Assembly (NCBI GenBank): GCA_014804445.1
Contig: JAAUZU010000020.1
Coordinates: forward strand, 1 to 33,898
Length of the DNA stretch: 33,898 nt
Direction: 5' to 3'
Source: Lachnospiraceae bacterium
Lineage (GTDB): Bacteria; Bacillota; Clostridia; Lachnospirales; Lachnospiraceae
Shown here: piece after piece, positions 7,542-14,880 of the stretch
How the letters are laid out: the number at the start of each line of letters is the position of its first letter
Position numbering within the stretch: the stretch's first letter is position 1
Translations under genes and position numbers: made by a program
The notes under the pieces: model-generated
Database searches by the model: none
Told to the model about the DNA's origin: nothing
What the model saw: the letters and a program-made list of their open reading frames with translations, nothing else

Positions 7542-8330
7542 ATGCCGCAAGAAACAACAAACATTATGACAACATACGAAATTATTGCAACTGTTATTGC
7601 TGTATTGGCAGTTTTTCAACCGTGGATTATCATGTTTTGCAATCGCTTTTTGAGGAAGATATGTGTCTCATTTATTCCGTCTGCTAAAATCAAGCTTTAT
7701 TATAACAGAAGTGGGGCGTATATATATCTCGGCGGAGTCATTGAATCAAAAAATCAGGCAGCCATAGTAAAAGATATATCAGTTAAAGTTATTCGACTAA
7801 ATGATAAAGCTGAATTGAATTTAGACTGGTCATCATTCATGGTTCCGGTTTTTCAATCCGTTGGCGGCAATGCGGTAACTACTAGCGAAATTGCACGACC
7901 ATTTAAGGTGGAAGCAGGTAGCCTTTATCCCGTATTTGTCGAATTTGAATCTGTAAACACGCAAGAAAATAATCGACGGTCTGAAATCTATAGCGCAATA
8001 GCTGCTGAAGCTTTCAGCCTCACCCGATCTAACGATACAATTGAGCAAGCTAAGCAAAAGCTTGTCAGTTCGCAGAATTATAAAGTTTTCAGAGATGAGT
8101 TACTGCAAAACTTTTACTGGAAGGAAGCAGACTATATTATTGAACTGACTATTACATATAATGAGAGAAAGACAAAGCAGTACAGATATAAGTTTAATAT
8201 AGATGCCAATGAAGCCACAGCATTTAAAGAAAACATTGAGAACTCACTGAAGAGTGCGATAGATGAACTTTATAGAGTTCCAACAAATTTACTTTGTCCG
8301 CAGAAAGATTTTGTGACTGCAGAAAACTAA
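7542..8330 (+). CDS. Membrane-anchored protein of unknown function
   Basis: The product has 262 residues. ATG 7542 follows AAAAGGGGTAAG at good spacing. One hydrophobic segment (about residues 10-36, IIATVIAVLAVFQPWIIMF) is followed by a soluble domain rich in predicted beta strands (IKLYYNRSGAYIYLGGVIES, VFVEFESV) and a helical tail. No catalytic motif is seen. The sequence does not match a family I recognise. It is AT-rich like the HD pair and lies between broken element genes, so it was probably brought in as cargo. Similar one-TM, beta-rich proteins occur in defence islands, but function cannot be assigned. Confidence 0.75.
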   Translation: MPQETTNIMTTYEIIATVIAVLAVFQPWIIMFCNRFLRKICVSFIPSAKIKLYYNRSGAYIYLGGVIESKNQAAIVKDISVKVIRLNDKAELNLDWSSFMVPVFQSVGGNAVTTSEIARPFKVEAGSLYPVFVEFESVNTQENNRRSEIYSAIAAEAFSLTRSNDTIEQAKQKLVSSQNYKVFRDELLQNFYWKEADYIIELTITYNERKTKQYRYKFNIDANEATAFKENIENSLKSAIDELYRVPTNLLCPQKDFVTAEN

Positions 8331-8459
8331 AAATGAGTTGCAGATTTTTTACGTTTTCAATCCGAAAAACCAAAGAGTATACCTCACTGAATGTAAGGTC
8401 TTACCGAATTGATTTGCAGCATAACTGTCAGCGGTGAATTAGCAAGGAAGAATAATAGA

Positions 8460-8885
8460 ATGAGTATATTTAAAAGGAAAAAATACACCCAAAGAACCAA
8501 TAACCATAGATAATCCTGCGTTTGGAAAAATGTGATACTTTGGAACCCAATATACCGCTGAGTGCTTTGATTTTACCTTCTGGGGAAAGAAATACTCTAT
8601 TCGTATGCGTGCTTTTGCATGGGATGAGCCTGTTACATCGGAACAAGAAGACACTTGTAGAGAGTTTTTGAAGAATTTAGAAACATATAAAAAGTACGTT
8701 GAAGAAATTGTAATAAATGTATTTTATATAACCGATGAAGAAATCTTTAGAGATGTAATGCCAGTTGAAGGAGTATATTTCTTAAGAGATGGACGGTATG
8801 GTTTGCAATGTCGGCTTCATTAGAAAATGACTATCTTGAGGAATGTGGAATTGGACCGGATGAGAATTTTGGAATCGCTTTATAG
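8460..8885 (+). pseudogene. Broken gene for a small immunity-like protein (DUF6985-like)
   Basis: ATG 8460 reads MSIFKRKK in one frame. A shifted frame gives KEPITIDNPAFGKM, then TGA, then TAECFDFTFWGKKYSIRMRA and on to LRDGRYGLQCRLH before TAG 8821. A third frame continues ENDYLEECGIGPDENFGI to TAG 8883. Together they form one acidic protein of about 140 residues. Its WGKKY...R...FAWDEP...QEDTCREFL pattern resembles DUF6985-type proteins found beside polymorphic toxins. The family name is from memory. Two frameshifts and one stop make it non-functional as read. Confidence 0.5.
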
Positions 8886-9049
8886 TCAGATAGATTTGTC
8901 ATATCGTCTAGCAAGAAATTTCTTGCTTTTTATGGGTAATTTTGTTAGGAGATACTATGGAATATATCCTTACAGCAATCTATGAGGAGCGGATTTAGAA
9001 TAATTTTGGCTTGAAAAAGAGAACTGAATGATTAATCGCAGGAATTTTG

Positions 9050-9123
9050 GGCTGTGAATCTCTCAATGGTAGAGCACGCGGCTGTTAACCGCGGAGTTGT
9101 AGATTCGAGCCCTACTCGGGGAG
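9050..9123 (+). pseudogene. tRNA-Asn(GTT)-like scar, copy 3 (5' acceptor missing)
   Basis: It keeps TCAATGGTAGAGC, anticodon GTT in a CGCGG/CCGCG stem, a T arm with one change and 3' acceptor TCGGGGA. The 5' acceptor position does not pair. The upstream sequence differs from copies 1 and 2. It marks the right edge of the decayed element region, because well-kept chromosomal genes begin just after it. Confidence 0.65.
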
Positions 9124-9150
9124 TTAAAAGTGTCAAAGAGATGACGATTG

Positions 9151-9186
9151 AAAACCCGTAAGCATCAGTGCTTACGGATTTTTATG
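9151..9186 (+). terminator. Hairpin terminator after tRNA-Asn-like copy 3
   Basis: CCGTAAGCA and TGCTTACGG pair around TCAG and are followed by ATTTTTATG. It is the third version of the tRNA-linked terminator and shows compensating changes in the stem compared with copies 1 and 2. Confidence 0.75.
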
Positions 9187-9224
9187 TTTTGGGAAACACT
9201 TTATTCCTTATACTTTGGGGATTC

Positions 9225-9253
9225 TTGATAAGCAGCATATGCTGTGGTACAAT
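9225..9253 (+). promoter_or_regulatory. Promoter of the permease gene
   Basis: TTGATA (9225-9230) and TACAAT (9248-9253) are separated by 17 bases. It overlaps an upstream in-frame ATG at 9215, which argues that translation really starts at 9275. Confidence 0.7.
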
Positions 9254-9274
9254 GTTGACGCAGAAAGGTTTAAG

Positions 9275-10423
9275 ATGATGAATAGGATATTTGCATTTTT
9301 CAAGAAAGAAACTGTATTGTGCGTCTCATTCATACTGGCAGTGGCGTCAATGTTTATTGTGCCGCCGGACAGAAACTATTGGGAATATATTGACTTTAGG
9401 ACTCTGGCAATTCTGTTCTGCCTGATGAGTGTTATGGCGGGACTACAAAAGATCGGGGTGTTTGACCGGGTCGCAAAGAAACTTTTAGGCCATGTAAAAA
9501 GCGGGCATAGCCTGATTTTGACGTTGGTCTTGCTTTGCTTTTTCTCCAGTATGTTTATTACGAATGATGTCGCACTCATAACGTTTGTCCCATTTACTTT
9601 TATCGTCTTGAACATGCTCGGGGACGGACAGAAAGACAGGCTGCTCCTGCCCGTTGTGGTGATGCAGACAATTGCGGCGAATCTTGGGAGCATGCTGACG
9701 CCGTTGGGGAATCCGCAGAACCTGTATCTTTATGGGAAGGCAGGGCTTTCTATCTATGAGTTCCTTATGCTGATGCTTCCCTATACGCTTCTGTCACTGG
9801 TGCTGCTGGTGGTCTGGAGTATAATACAGGGCAGGGTGTGTCCGCAGATTCCAAAGTTAGACGGCGCATCGGTGCAGCAAGGTTCTTCGCACGGAAAAAA
9901 AGCGGTTTACCCGCTTGTGGTTTACCTTATGTTGTTTTTGCTGTGCCTGCTGACAGTAGGGCGTATATTGCCGTGGCAGGCTGCTTTTTTTGCAGTGCTT
10001 ATCATGGTATTTGCAGTTGACAGGCAGGTATTGGTAAAAGTAGATTATTCTCTGCTCTTTACGTTTATATGTTTTTTCATTTTTATCGGAAATGTAGGAC
10101 GGATTCCGGCTTTTCGGGATTTTCTGCAAGGTATGATTGCCGGCAGGGAGGTTTACACGGCTGTTATTGTGAGCCAGGTGATCAGCAATGTACCGGCAGC
10201 GCTGCTTTTATCGGGTTTTACGGAAAATTTTGCAGGGCTTATTATCGGTACAAATCTGGGAGGACTGGGGACTCTGATCGCATCCATGGCGAGTCTGATT
10301 TCTTACAAGTATGTGGCAAAGGAGGCAAGTGGACGCAAAAGTAAATATATTCTGCTTTTCACGGCCGGGAATATTTTCTTTTTAGCGCTCCTTGTTTTAC
10401 TGTATATTCTGCTGGGCAGTTAA
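9275..10423 (+). CDS. SLC13/ArsB-NhaD-like anion permease
   Basis: The product has 382 residues. ATG 9275 is preceded by AAAGG at six bases, and the promoter lies between it and the more upstream ATG 9215. About ten hydrophobic segments are visible. FSSMFITNDVALITFVPF (roughly 90-110) and the following TIAANLGSMLTPLGNPQNLY carry the N-D and NxxGNPQN signatures of the ion-transporter superfamily with SLC13, ArsB and NhaD. A second half-repeat has VISNVPAALLLSG and GTNLGGLGTLIASMASLI. It probably moves a dicarboxylate, sulfate or similar anion across the cytoplasmic membrane with Na+ or H+. The substrate cannot be told. It stands apart from the following small gene by 50 bases. Confidence 0.88.
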   Translation: MMNRIFAFFKKETVLCVSFILAVASMFIVPPDRNYWEYIDFRTLAILFCLMSVMAGLQKIGVFDRVAKKLLGHVKSGHSLILTLVLLCFFSSMFITNDVALITFVPFTFIVLNMLGDGQKDRLLLPVVVMQTIAANLGSMLTPLGNPQNLYLYGKAGLSIYEFLMLMLPYTLLSLVLLVVWSIIQGRVCPQIPKLDGASVQQGSSHGKKAVYPLVVYLMLFLLCLLTVGRILPWQAAFFAVLIMVFAVDRQVLVKVDYSLLFTFICFFIFIGNVGRIPAFRDFLQGMIAGREVYTAVIVSQVISNVPAALLLSGFTENFAGLIIGTNLGGLGTLIASMASLISYKYVAKEASGRKSKYILLFTAGNIFFLALLVLLYILLGS

Positions 10424-10473
10424 GCCTGAAAAATCAATAAAAAGGGCTTGACATTATAGGAGGATAAACAATT

Positions 10474-10944
10474 TTGAAAAAGAATAAGTTGAAAATGTAT
10501 GGTATTTTTTCTTCCCTTGCGGCTGCTATTTTACTTCTCTTTTGTCTGGGCATGATATGTGCCCGGAAGATATCATGGGAAGGCGATTATTTTGTTGATG
10601 AATATATGTACGACGAAAACGGAGAAGGTTCTTACAGGCGTCAGGTAATTGAACTGCATATAGAAGAGGCGGAAGATCTGTATATCAGACTTGAAGCAAG
10701 AACATATTTGGGGCAAGAAGCCGGTCTTGACGTGATAGTATGGAATATTATTTCAAATGAGGCGGAAGTGCCAAAACAATCCAAGGATACACAGATTTCC
10801 TTTTCCATGCCGTCGTTTCCCGATAGTGAGGAAATGATCTATGTAGTATTGGAGAGAAATGCCAAAGACGGTGTCCGTATCAAATATTCTTTTCGGGAGA
10901 CCGAATTGGAGGAAATTCCGTTTATGCAATTAGAGCGGCGGTAG
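10474..10944 (+). CDS. Small membrane-anchored extracytoplasmic protein, unknown function
   Basis: The start is TTG 10474, chosen for the strong TAGGAGGATAAA ribosome site before it. The 156-residue product begins KKNKLKMYGIF and has one membrane segment (about 10-32), then an acidic soluble domain of beta character (YFVDEYMYDENG, LYIRLEARTYLG). No cysteine lipobox and no known domain are visible. It lies 50 bases after the permease in the same direction and may be co-transcribed. No function can be given. Confidence 0.7.
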   Translation: MKKNKLKMYGIFSSLAAAILLLFCLGMICARKISWEGDYFVDEYMYDENGEGSYRRQVIELHIEEAEDLYIRLEARTYLGQEAGLDVIVWNIISNEAEVPKQSKDTQISFSMPSFPDSEEMIYVVLERNAKDGVRIKYSFRETELEEIPFMQLERR

Positions 10945-10984
10945 GCGAGGAAGTAGTGTATCAGTTAAAAAATAGAAAACATAG

Positions 10985-11013
10985 TTGACAAATCAAAATG
11001 AATTGCGTACAAT
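10985..11013 (+). promoter_or_regulatory. Promoter of the ohrR-like operon
   Basis: TTGACA (10985-10990) and TACAAT (11008-11013) are 17 bases apart, close to consensus. The -10 box lies inside the left arm of the operator. Confidence 0.8.
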
Positions 11014-11036
11014 CAAAAATAAGATTGTACGCAATT
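11001..11036. promoter_or_regulatory. Perfect inverted-repeat operator, probable OhrR site
   Basis: AATTGCGTACAATC (11001-11014) is repeated inverted and without mismatch at 11023-11036, with an 8-base A-rich spacer. It covers the -10 box and the start region. Known OhrR operators contain TACAAT-type inverted arms, and TACAAT/ATTGTA is present here. Binding would block transcription of the regulator and the genes after it. Confidence 0.75.
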
Positions 11037-11069
11037 TAATTTTGGGCAATTTAAGGGAGTTACGATAAT

Positions 11070-11507
11070 ATGCCGAACAATAAATACGAAAGCTTAAAAC
11101 TTGAAAACCAGTTATGTTTTCCGCTCTATGCCTGTTCCAAGGAAGTGATAAGGAGATATAAACCGTATCTTGACAAGCTTGACCTGACATATACCCAGTA
11201 TATCGCAATGATGGTAATGTGGGAGAAAAAGGAGGTAACAGTCAAGGAGCTTGGGAAATGCCTCTATCTGGATTCCGGCACGCTTACTCCAGTGCTGAAA
11301 AAGCTGGAGGAAAAAAATTACGTGGTACGGAAGCGCTCTAAAGCAGATGAACGAAATCTGATTGTTTCCATTACACAGGAGGGCGAGGACTTGAAGGAAC
11401 AGGCTGTGCAGATACCTGCGAGCCTGGCAGCCTGTGTGAATGTGGAACCGCAGGAAGCGCAGCAGTTATATCAGCTTCTGTATAAACTGCTTGACGGGTT
11501 ATCTTGA
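11070..11507 (+). CDS. ohrR: OhrR-type MarR regulator sensing organic peroxides
   Basis: The 145-residue winged-helix protein is very similar to Bacillus OhrR as I know it. KLENQLCFPLYACSKE places the peroxide-sensing Cys at residue 16. LTYTQYIAMMVMWE and LYLDSGTLTPVLKKLEE are the family's dimer and DNA-recognition parts, and KADERNLIVSIT forms the wing. In the reduced state OhrR represses; oxidation of the N-terminal Cys releases DNA. A second Cys (Cys22) is present close by and might form a disulfide. It is the first gene of a five-gene run (gaps of 31, 11, 40 and 29 bases). No ohr peroxidase gene is in the window; a glutathione peroxidase takes that place. Confidence 0.9.
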   Translation: MPNNKYESLKLENQLCFPLYACSKEVIRRYKPYLDKLDLTYTQYIAMMVMWEKKEVTVKELGKCLYLDSGTLTPVLKKLEEKNYVVRKRSKADERNLIVSITQEGEDLKEQAVQIPASLAACVNVEPQEAQQLYQLLYKLLDGLS

Positions 11508-11538
11508 CACGGAAAAGAAATTGTAAAGAGAAAGGGAA

Positions 11539-12222
11539 ATGATTATGCGGGCAATTATGGAAACGTTGTTTGACGTTGTGTATTTAGTTTTGGTTATTAC
11601 CATCGGAATCAGGATGATAATCAAAGGCAGGAAGGAAAGGCAGTATTTTTGGTTTGGGCTGATGGCGGTAATTCTCGGCAGTGGCGATGCATTCCATCTT
11701 ATTCCACGTGCCTATGCATTATGTACAACAGGTCTGGAAAATTTCACTGCGGCGCTTGGCATTGGCAAGTTGATTACTTCTGTTACCATGACTTTATTTT
11801 ATGTACTGCTGTATTATATATGGCGAATCCGTTATGGTGTAAAGGAACAGAACGGCTTGACTGTCTGTATCTGCCTGTTGGCGGCTGCAAGAATTGCGCT
11901 GTGCCTGTTTCCGCAAAATAAATGGACATCCGCAGATGCACCTCTGTCATGGGGGATATACAGGAATATTCCGTTTTTATTGCTTGGGTTACTTATCATT
12001 GTTCTCTTTTACAAAAAGACGCACGAAACAAACGATAGGGCCTTTCGTTTTATGTGGCTGGCGATTGTGCTAAGCTTCGGATTTTATATTCCGGTAGTGC
12101 TTTTTGCGGACGCAGTTCCTATGATTGGAATGCTTATGATACCAAAAACATGCGCTTATGTCTGGAGCGTGTTAATGGGATATTATGACATGAAGAAAAA
12201 CTTGCATTGCGCGAAAGCATAG
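11539..12222 (+). CDS. Seven-helix membrane protein of unknown function in the ohrR operon
   Basis: The product has 227 residues, with ATG 11539 after AAAGGGAA. About seven hydrophobic segments are spread evenly over the length, with short charged loops (MIIKGRKERQYFW, YKKTHETNDRAF). There are no obvious metal or catalytic motifs, apart from a GDAFHLIPR loop after the second helix that might be functionally important. It lies between the regulator and the radical SAM gene, and its stop codon overlaps the ribosome site of the latter. Co-expression with redox genes suggests a link to oxidative stress or a membrane redox partner, but this is inference. Confidence 0.78.
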   Translation: MIMRAIMETLFDVVYLVLVITIGIRMIIKGRKERQYFWFGLMAVILGSGDAFHLIPRAYALCTTGLENFTAALGIGKLITSVTMTLFYVLLYYIWRIRYGVKEQNGLTVCICLLAAARIALCLFPQNKWTSADAPLSWGIYRNIPFLLLGLLIIVLFYKKTHETNDRAFRFMWLAIVLSFGFYIPVVLFADAVPMIGMLMIPKTCAYVWSVLMGYYDMKKNLHCAKA

Positions 12223-12233
12223 GGGGTCTTAGT

Positions 12234-13337
12234 ATGGAAGAAAATTTTGATATCCAGAAATATATGACGCAGGGGGTGGAAAGAATCGTGGCCGATTCTT
12301 TGCGAGCAACGTTAAAAGACCCCCGTGAAAGTGCATTCATGGTCAAATTTGCTGCATCCAGCAGAAAAGCATCTAAAATCAGGGCAGAGGAAGAAAAAAA
12401 CGGATTACATATCCCGCCTTTTCTGATTGCGAGCATTACAAGCAGCTGTAACCTGCATTGTGCCGGGTGTTATTCCAGATGCAATCATGCAACGCAGGAT
12501 TCGGAACCGGTAAGTCAGCTTACCGGTGAGGAGTGGCTCTCTATTTTCAAGGAGGCTGATGAAATCGGGGTAAGCTATATTCTGCTTGCAGGCGGCGAAC
12601 CGCTGCTTCGGCGGGATATTATAGAAGCAGCAGGCAAAATGCAGAATATTATTTTTCCTATATTTACGAATGGGACTTATATAGATGAAAAGTACTTGAA
12701 GCTTTTTGACAAATGCCGCAATCTGATTCCTGTTATGAGTATAGAGGGTGGAAAAGAAGAAACAGATATGCGCCGTGGGAAGGGAATTTATGACAAACTG
12801 ATCGGGGCCATGGACAGTATTTATGAAAAAGGTCTGTTGTTTGGGGCGTCTGTCACAGTAACGACGGAGAATGTGAAAGAGGTTGTTTCCGATGCTTTTA
12901 TAGACAGCCTTGCACAGCGCGGGTGCAAACTTGTAGTTTATGTTGAATTCGTACCTGTTACGGAAGAAAGCAAAGAACTGGCGCCCGGAGAGGAAGAAAG
13001 GAAGTTTTTAAAAGATGGAATCGAGCGGCTGCGTGAGGAATATTCGGAGATGGTATTTGTATCTTTTCCGGGTGATGAAAAAAGCTCCGGCGGCTGTATT
13101 GCGGCAGGCAGAGGGTTTTTCCACATCAATTCACATGGCGGAGCCGAGCCGTGTCCTTTTTCACCATATTCGGACACAAACGTGAAGAATACCTCCCTGC
13201 GGAAAGCGCTGGAGTCCCCGTTGTTTACGGCGTTGCGGGAACAGAATGTTCTGATGGAAGAACACAGCGGCGGCTGCGTCCTCTTTGAGCGGAGGGAGAC
13301 TGTGGAGGCGCTTCTGGCGGAAAGCGCCGGTAAATAA
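12234..13337 (+). CDS. Radical SAM protein with SPASM-like C-terminal cysteines
   Basis: The product has 367 residues. ATG 12234 was chosen for AGGGGG seven bases upstream; a longer in-frame start at 12207 lies in the previous gene. SCNLHCAGCY holds the CX3CX2C cluster (Cys72, Cys76, Cys79). LLAGGEPLLRRDI is the GGE motif that binds SAM. IFTNGTYID and MSIEGG are further barrel elements. In the C terminus Cys288 (SGGCIAAG), Cys307 (EPCPF) and Cys348 (SGGCVLF) suggest an auxiliary cluster. It probably modifies a peptide, protein or small molecule by radical chemistry. No precursor peptide gene is evident nearby. It is embedded in a peroxide-responsive operon, which is unusual for an oxygen-sensitive enzyme. 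Confidence 0.88.
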   Translation: MEENFDIQKYMTQGVERIVADSLRATLKDPRESAFMVKFAASSRKASKIRAEEEKNGLHIPPFLIASITSSCNLHCAGCYSRCNHATQDSEPVSQLTGEEWLSIFKEADEIGVSYILLAGGEPLLRRDIIEAAGKMQNIIFPIFTNGTYIDEKYLKLFDKCRNLIPVMSIEGGKEETDMRRGKGIYDKLIGAMDSIYEKGLLFGASVTVTTENVKEVVSDAFIDSLAQRGCKLVVYVEFVPVTEESKELAPGEEERKFLKDGIERLREEYSEMVFVSFPGDEKSSGGCIAAGRGFFHINSHGGAEPCPFSPYSDTNVKNTSLRKALESPLFTALREQNVLMEEHSGGCVLFERRETVEALLAESAGK

Positions 13338-13377
13338 TTTGGAGCAATTGTGTGGAACACAGCAGAAGGAGAGGATA

Positions 13378-14199
13378 ATGGAAAACATTACAGAACTGGT
13401 TCACAATAGGAGAAGTGTCCGGACATTTGATGGCAGGGAAATCAATGAGGATGACCGGAAGAAGTTAGCTTTGTTTATGGAAAAGATAGAAAATCCATAT
13501 GGAATACCTGTCAGTTTCAAATTTCTGGATGGTAAAGAGCATGCGCTTTCATGTCCCGTTGTCAGCGGCACAGATCTCTATGTGGGGGCAAAGGTTCCTT
13601 GTGTGCCGCATATGGAGGAGGCTTTTGGCTATTCCTTTGAGATGTTTGTGCTATATGCGCAGTCCATTGGGATTGGTACAGTCTGGATCGGCGGCACGAT
13701 GGATCGTCCCGCTTTTGAACGTGCGATGGTATTGGAGCAGAATGAAAGGATGCCTTGCGTAAGCCCCTTGGGATACCCGGCAGGAAAAAGGTCTGTCCGT
13801 GAGAATATAATGCGGAAAGCCATCAGGGCGGACAGCAGGAATCCGTTTGAAACGATTTTCTTTGACAGCACATTTGATGTGCCATTGACGAAGGAAAAAG
13901 CAGGCAGATTGGCAGAAGTTCTGGAAATGGTCCGCTTGGCACCGTCAGCGGTCAACAAGCAGCCATGGCGTGTTCTGGTAGATAAAAATGGCGTTCACTT
14001 TTATCAGAAGAGAGCAAAGGGCTTTGTCAGTGAAGCGGTAGGTGATATGCAGAAGGTAGACTTGGGGATAGCCCTTTGTCATTTTGCCCTTGCGGCAAAA
14101 GAAAATGACATAGATATTTGTTTTAACGTAAATGAACCGGGGATTAAGGCAGAGAACGGCATGGAATATATTGCCTCGTATCTGTTCCCGCGGCAGTAA
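13378..14199 (+). CDS. Nitroreductase-family flavoprotein
   Basis: The product has 273 residues. ATG 13378 is preceded by GAAGGAGAGG; an earlier in-frame ATG lies inside the upstream gene. The N terminus NRRSVRTFDGREI is the FMN-phosphate-binding signature. GIGTVWIGGTMDR and RLAPSAVNKQPWRVLV are the other conserved parts (the last with the S-x-x-N-x-Q-P-W pattern). The C-terminal half repeats the fold, as in the larger TM-nitroreductase group in which one chain forms the whole unit. Such proteins use NAD(P)H and FMN to reduce quinones, nitro compounds or enones. Its substrate is unknown. It is translationally close to the radical SAM gene. Confidence 0.85.
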   Translation: MENITELVHNRRSVRTFDGREINEDDRKKLALFMEKIENPYGIPVSFKFLDGKEHALSCPVVSGTDLYVGAKVPCVPHMEEAFGYSFEMFVLYAQSIGIGTVWIGGTMDRPAFERAMVLEQNERMPCVSPLGYPAGKRSVRENIMRKAIRADSRNPFETIFFDSTFDVPLTKEKAGRLAEVLEMVRLAPSAVNKQPWRVLVDKNGVHFYQKRAKGFVSEAVGDMQKVDLGIALCHFALAAKENDIDICFNVNEPGIKAENGMEYIASYLFPRQ

Positions 14200-14228
14200 A
14201 TTATATGAAAAAACCAGGAGGAAACACT

Positions 14229-14771
14229 ATGGGTATTTTTGATTTTACGGTACAGACGAAGGATGGAAATGCAATACCGCTCTCCGAGTATAAGGGAAAA
14301 GTGCTTTTGATCATCAACACGGCTACGGGATGCGGATTCACACCCCAGTATGATGGGCTGCAGGATTTGTATGAGCTTCACCAGAAAGACGGGTTTGAAA
14401 TTCTGGACTTCCCTTGCAATCAGTTTGCGGAACAGGCGCCCGGCAGCGATGAGGAGATTCATTCTTTCTGCACGGGCCGCTACGGGATTACTTTCCCGCA
14501 GTTTTCCAAAGTTGAGGTGCTGGGTGAAAATGCAAGTCCGCTGTTCCAATATCTTTCTGCCAATACTTCCTTTGCCGGTTTTGGCAAGAGTCCGATGGCT
14601 CTTATATTGAAAGGTGTTGTTAAGAAGATGGATAAGGATTATAAAAACAATGGCAACATCAAGTGGAATTTCACAAAGTTCCTGATTGACCGTGAAGGTA
14701 AGATAGTTGCCCGGTTTGAGCCGACGGAGTCCATTGACAATGTAAAAGCGAAAGTAGAGGAGATTTTGTAA
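14229..14771 (+). CDS. Glutathione peroxidase-family (thiol) peroxidase
   Basis: The product has 180 residues, with ATG 14229 after a perfect AGGAGG. NTATGCGFTPQY gives the peroxidatic Cys35 (normal TGC codon, no selenocysteine). Gln65 is in FPCNQFAEQ and Trp146-Asn147 are in KWNFTKFL, so the C-Q-W-N tetrad is complete. Cys81 (HSFCTG) may be the resolving cysteine, as in thioredoxin-dependent members. An insertion of about 20 residues around 110-140 makes it longer than the usual 160. It removes hydroperoxides in the cytoplasm. As the last gene of the ohrR-like run it supplies the peroxidase activity expected of such an operon. Confidence 0.92.
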   Translation: MGIFDFTVQTKDGNAIPLSEYKGKVLLIINTATGCGFTPQYDGLQDLYELHQKDGFEILDFPCNQFAEQAPGSDEEIHSFCTGRYGITFPQFSKVEVLGENASPLFQYLSANTSFAGFGKSPMALILKGVVKKMDKDYKNNGNIKWNFTKFLIDREGKIVARFEPTESIDNVKAKVEEIL

Positions 14772-14880
14772 TGTTCCATTATGACGATTCCAATCCTGAT
14801 TAGGGTTGTTATGTATATGAGCAGGACATGACTGGGACGAACAGATAATATGTATTAAGGAGGTCGCAAAGAGGATAGGT

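Noticed and set aside
9215..9274. Earlier ATG for the permease
   Set aside because: The TTGATA-17-TACAAT promoter lies after this ATG, and AAAGG fits ATG 9275.
14229..14771. Selenocysteine form of glutathione peroxidase
   Set aside because: The active-site codon is TGC (Cys), not an in-frame TGA.
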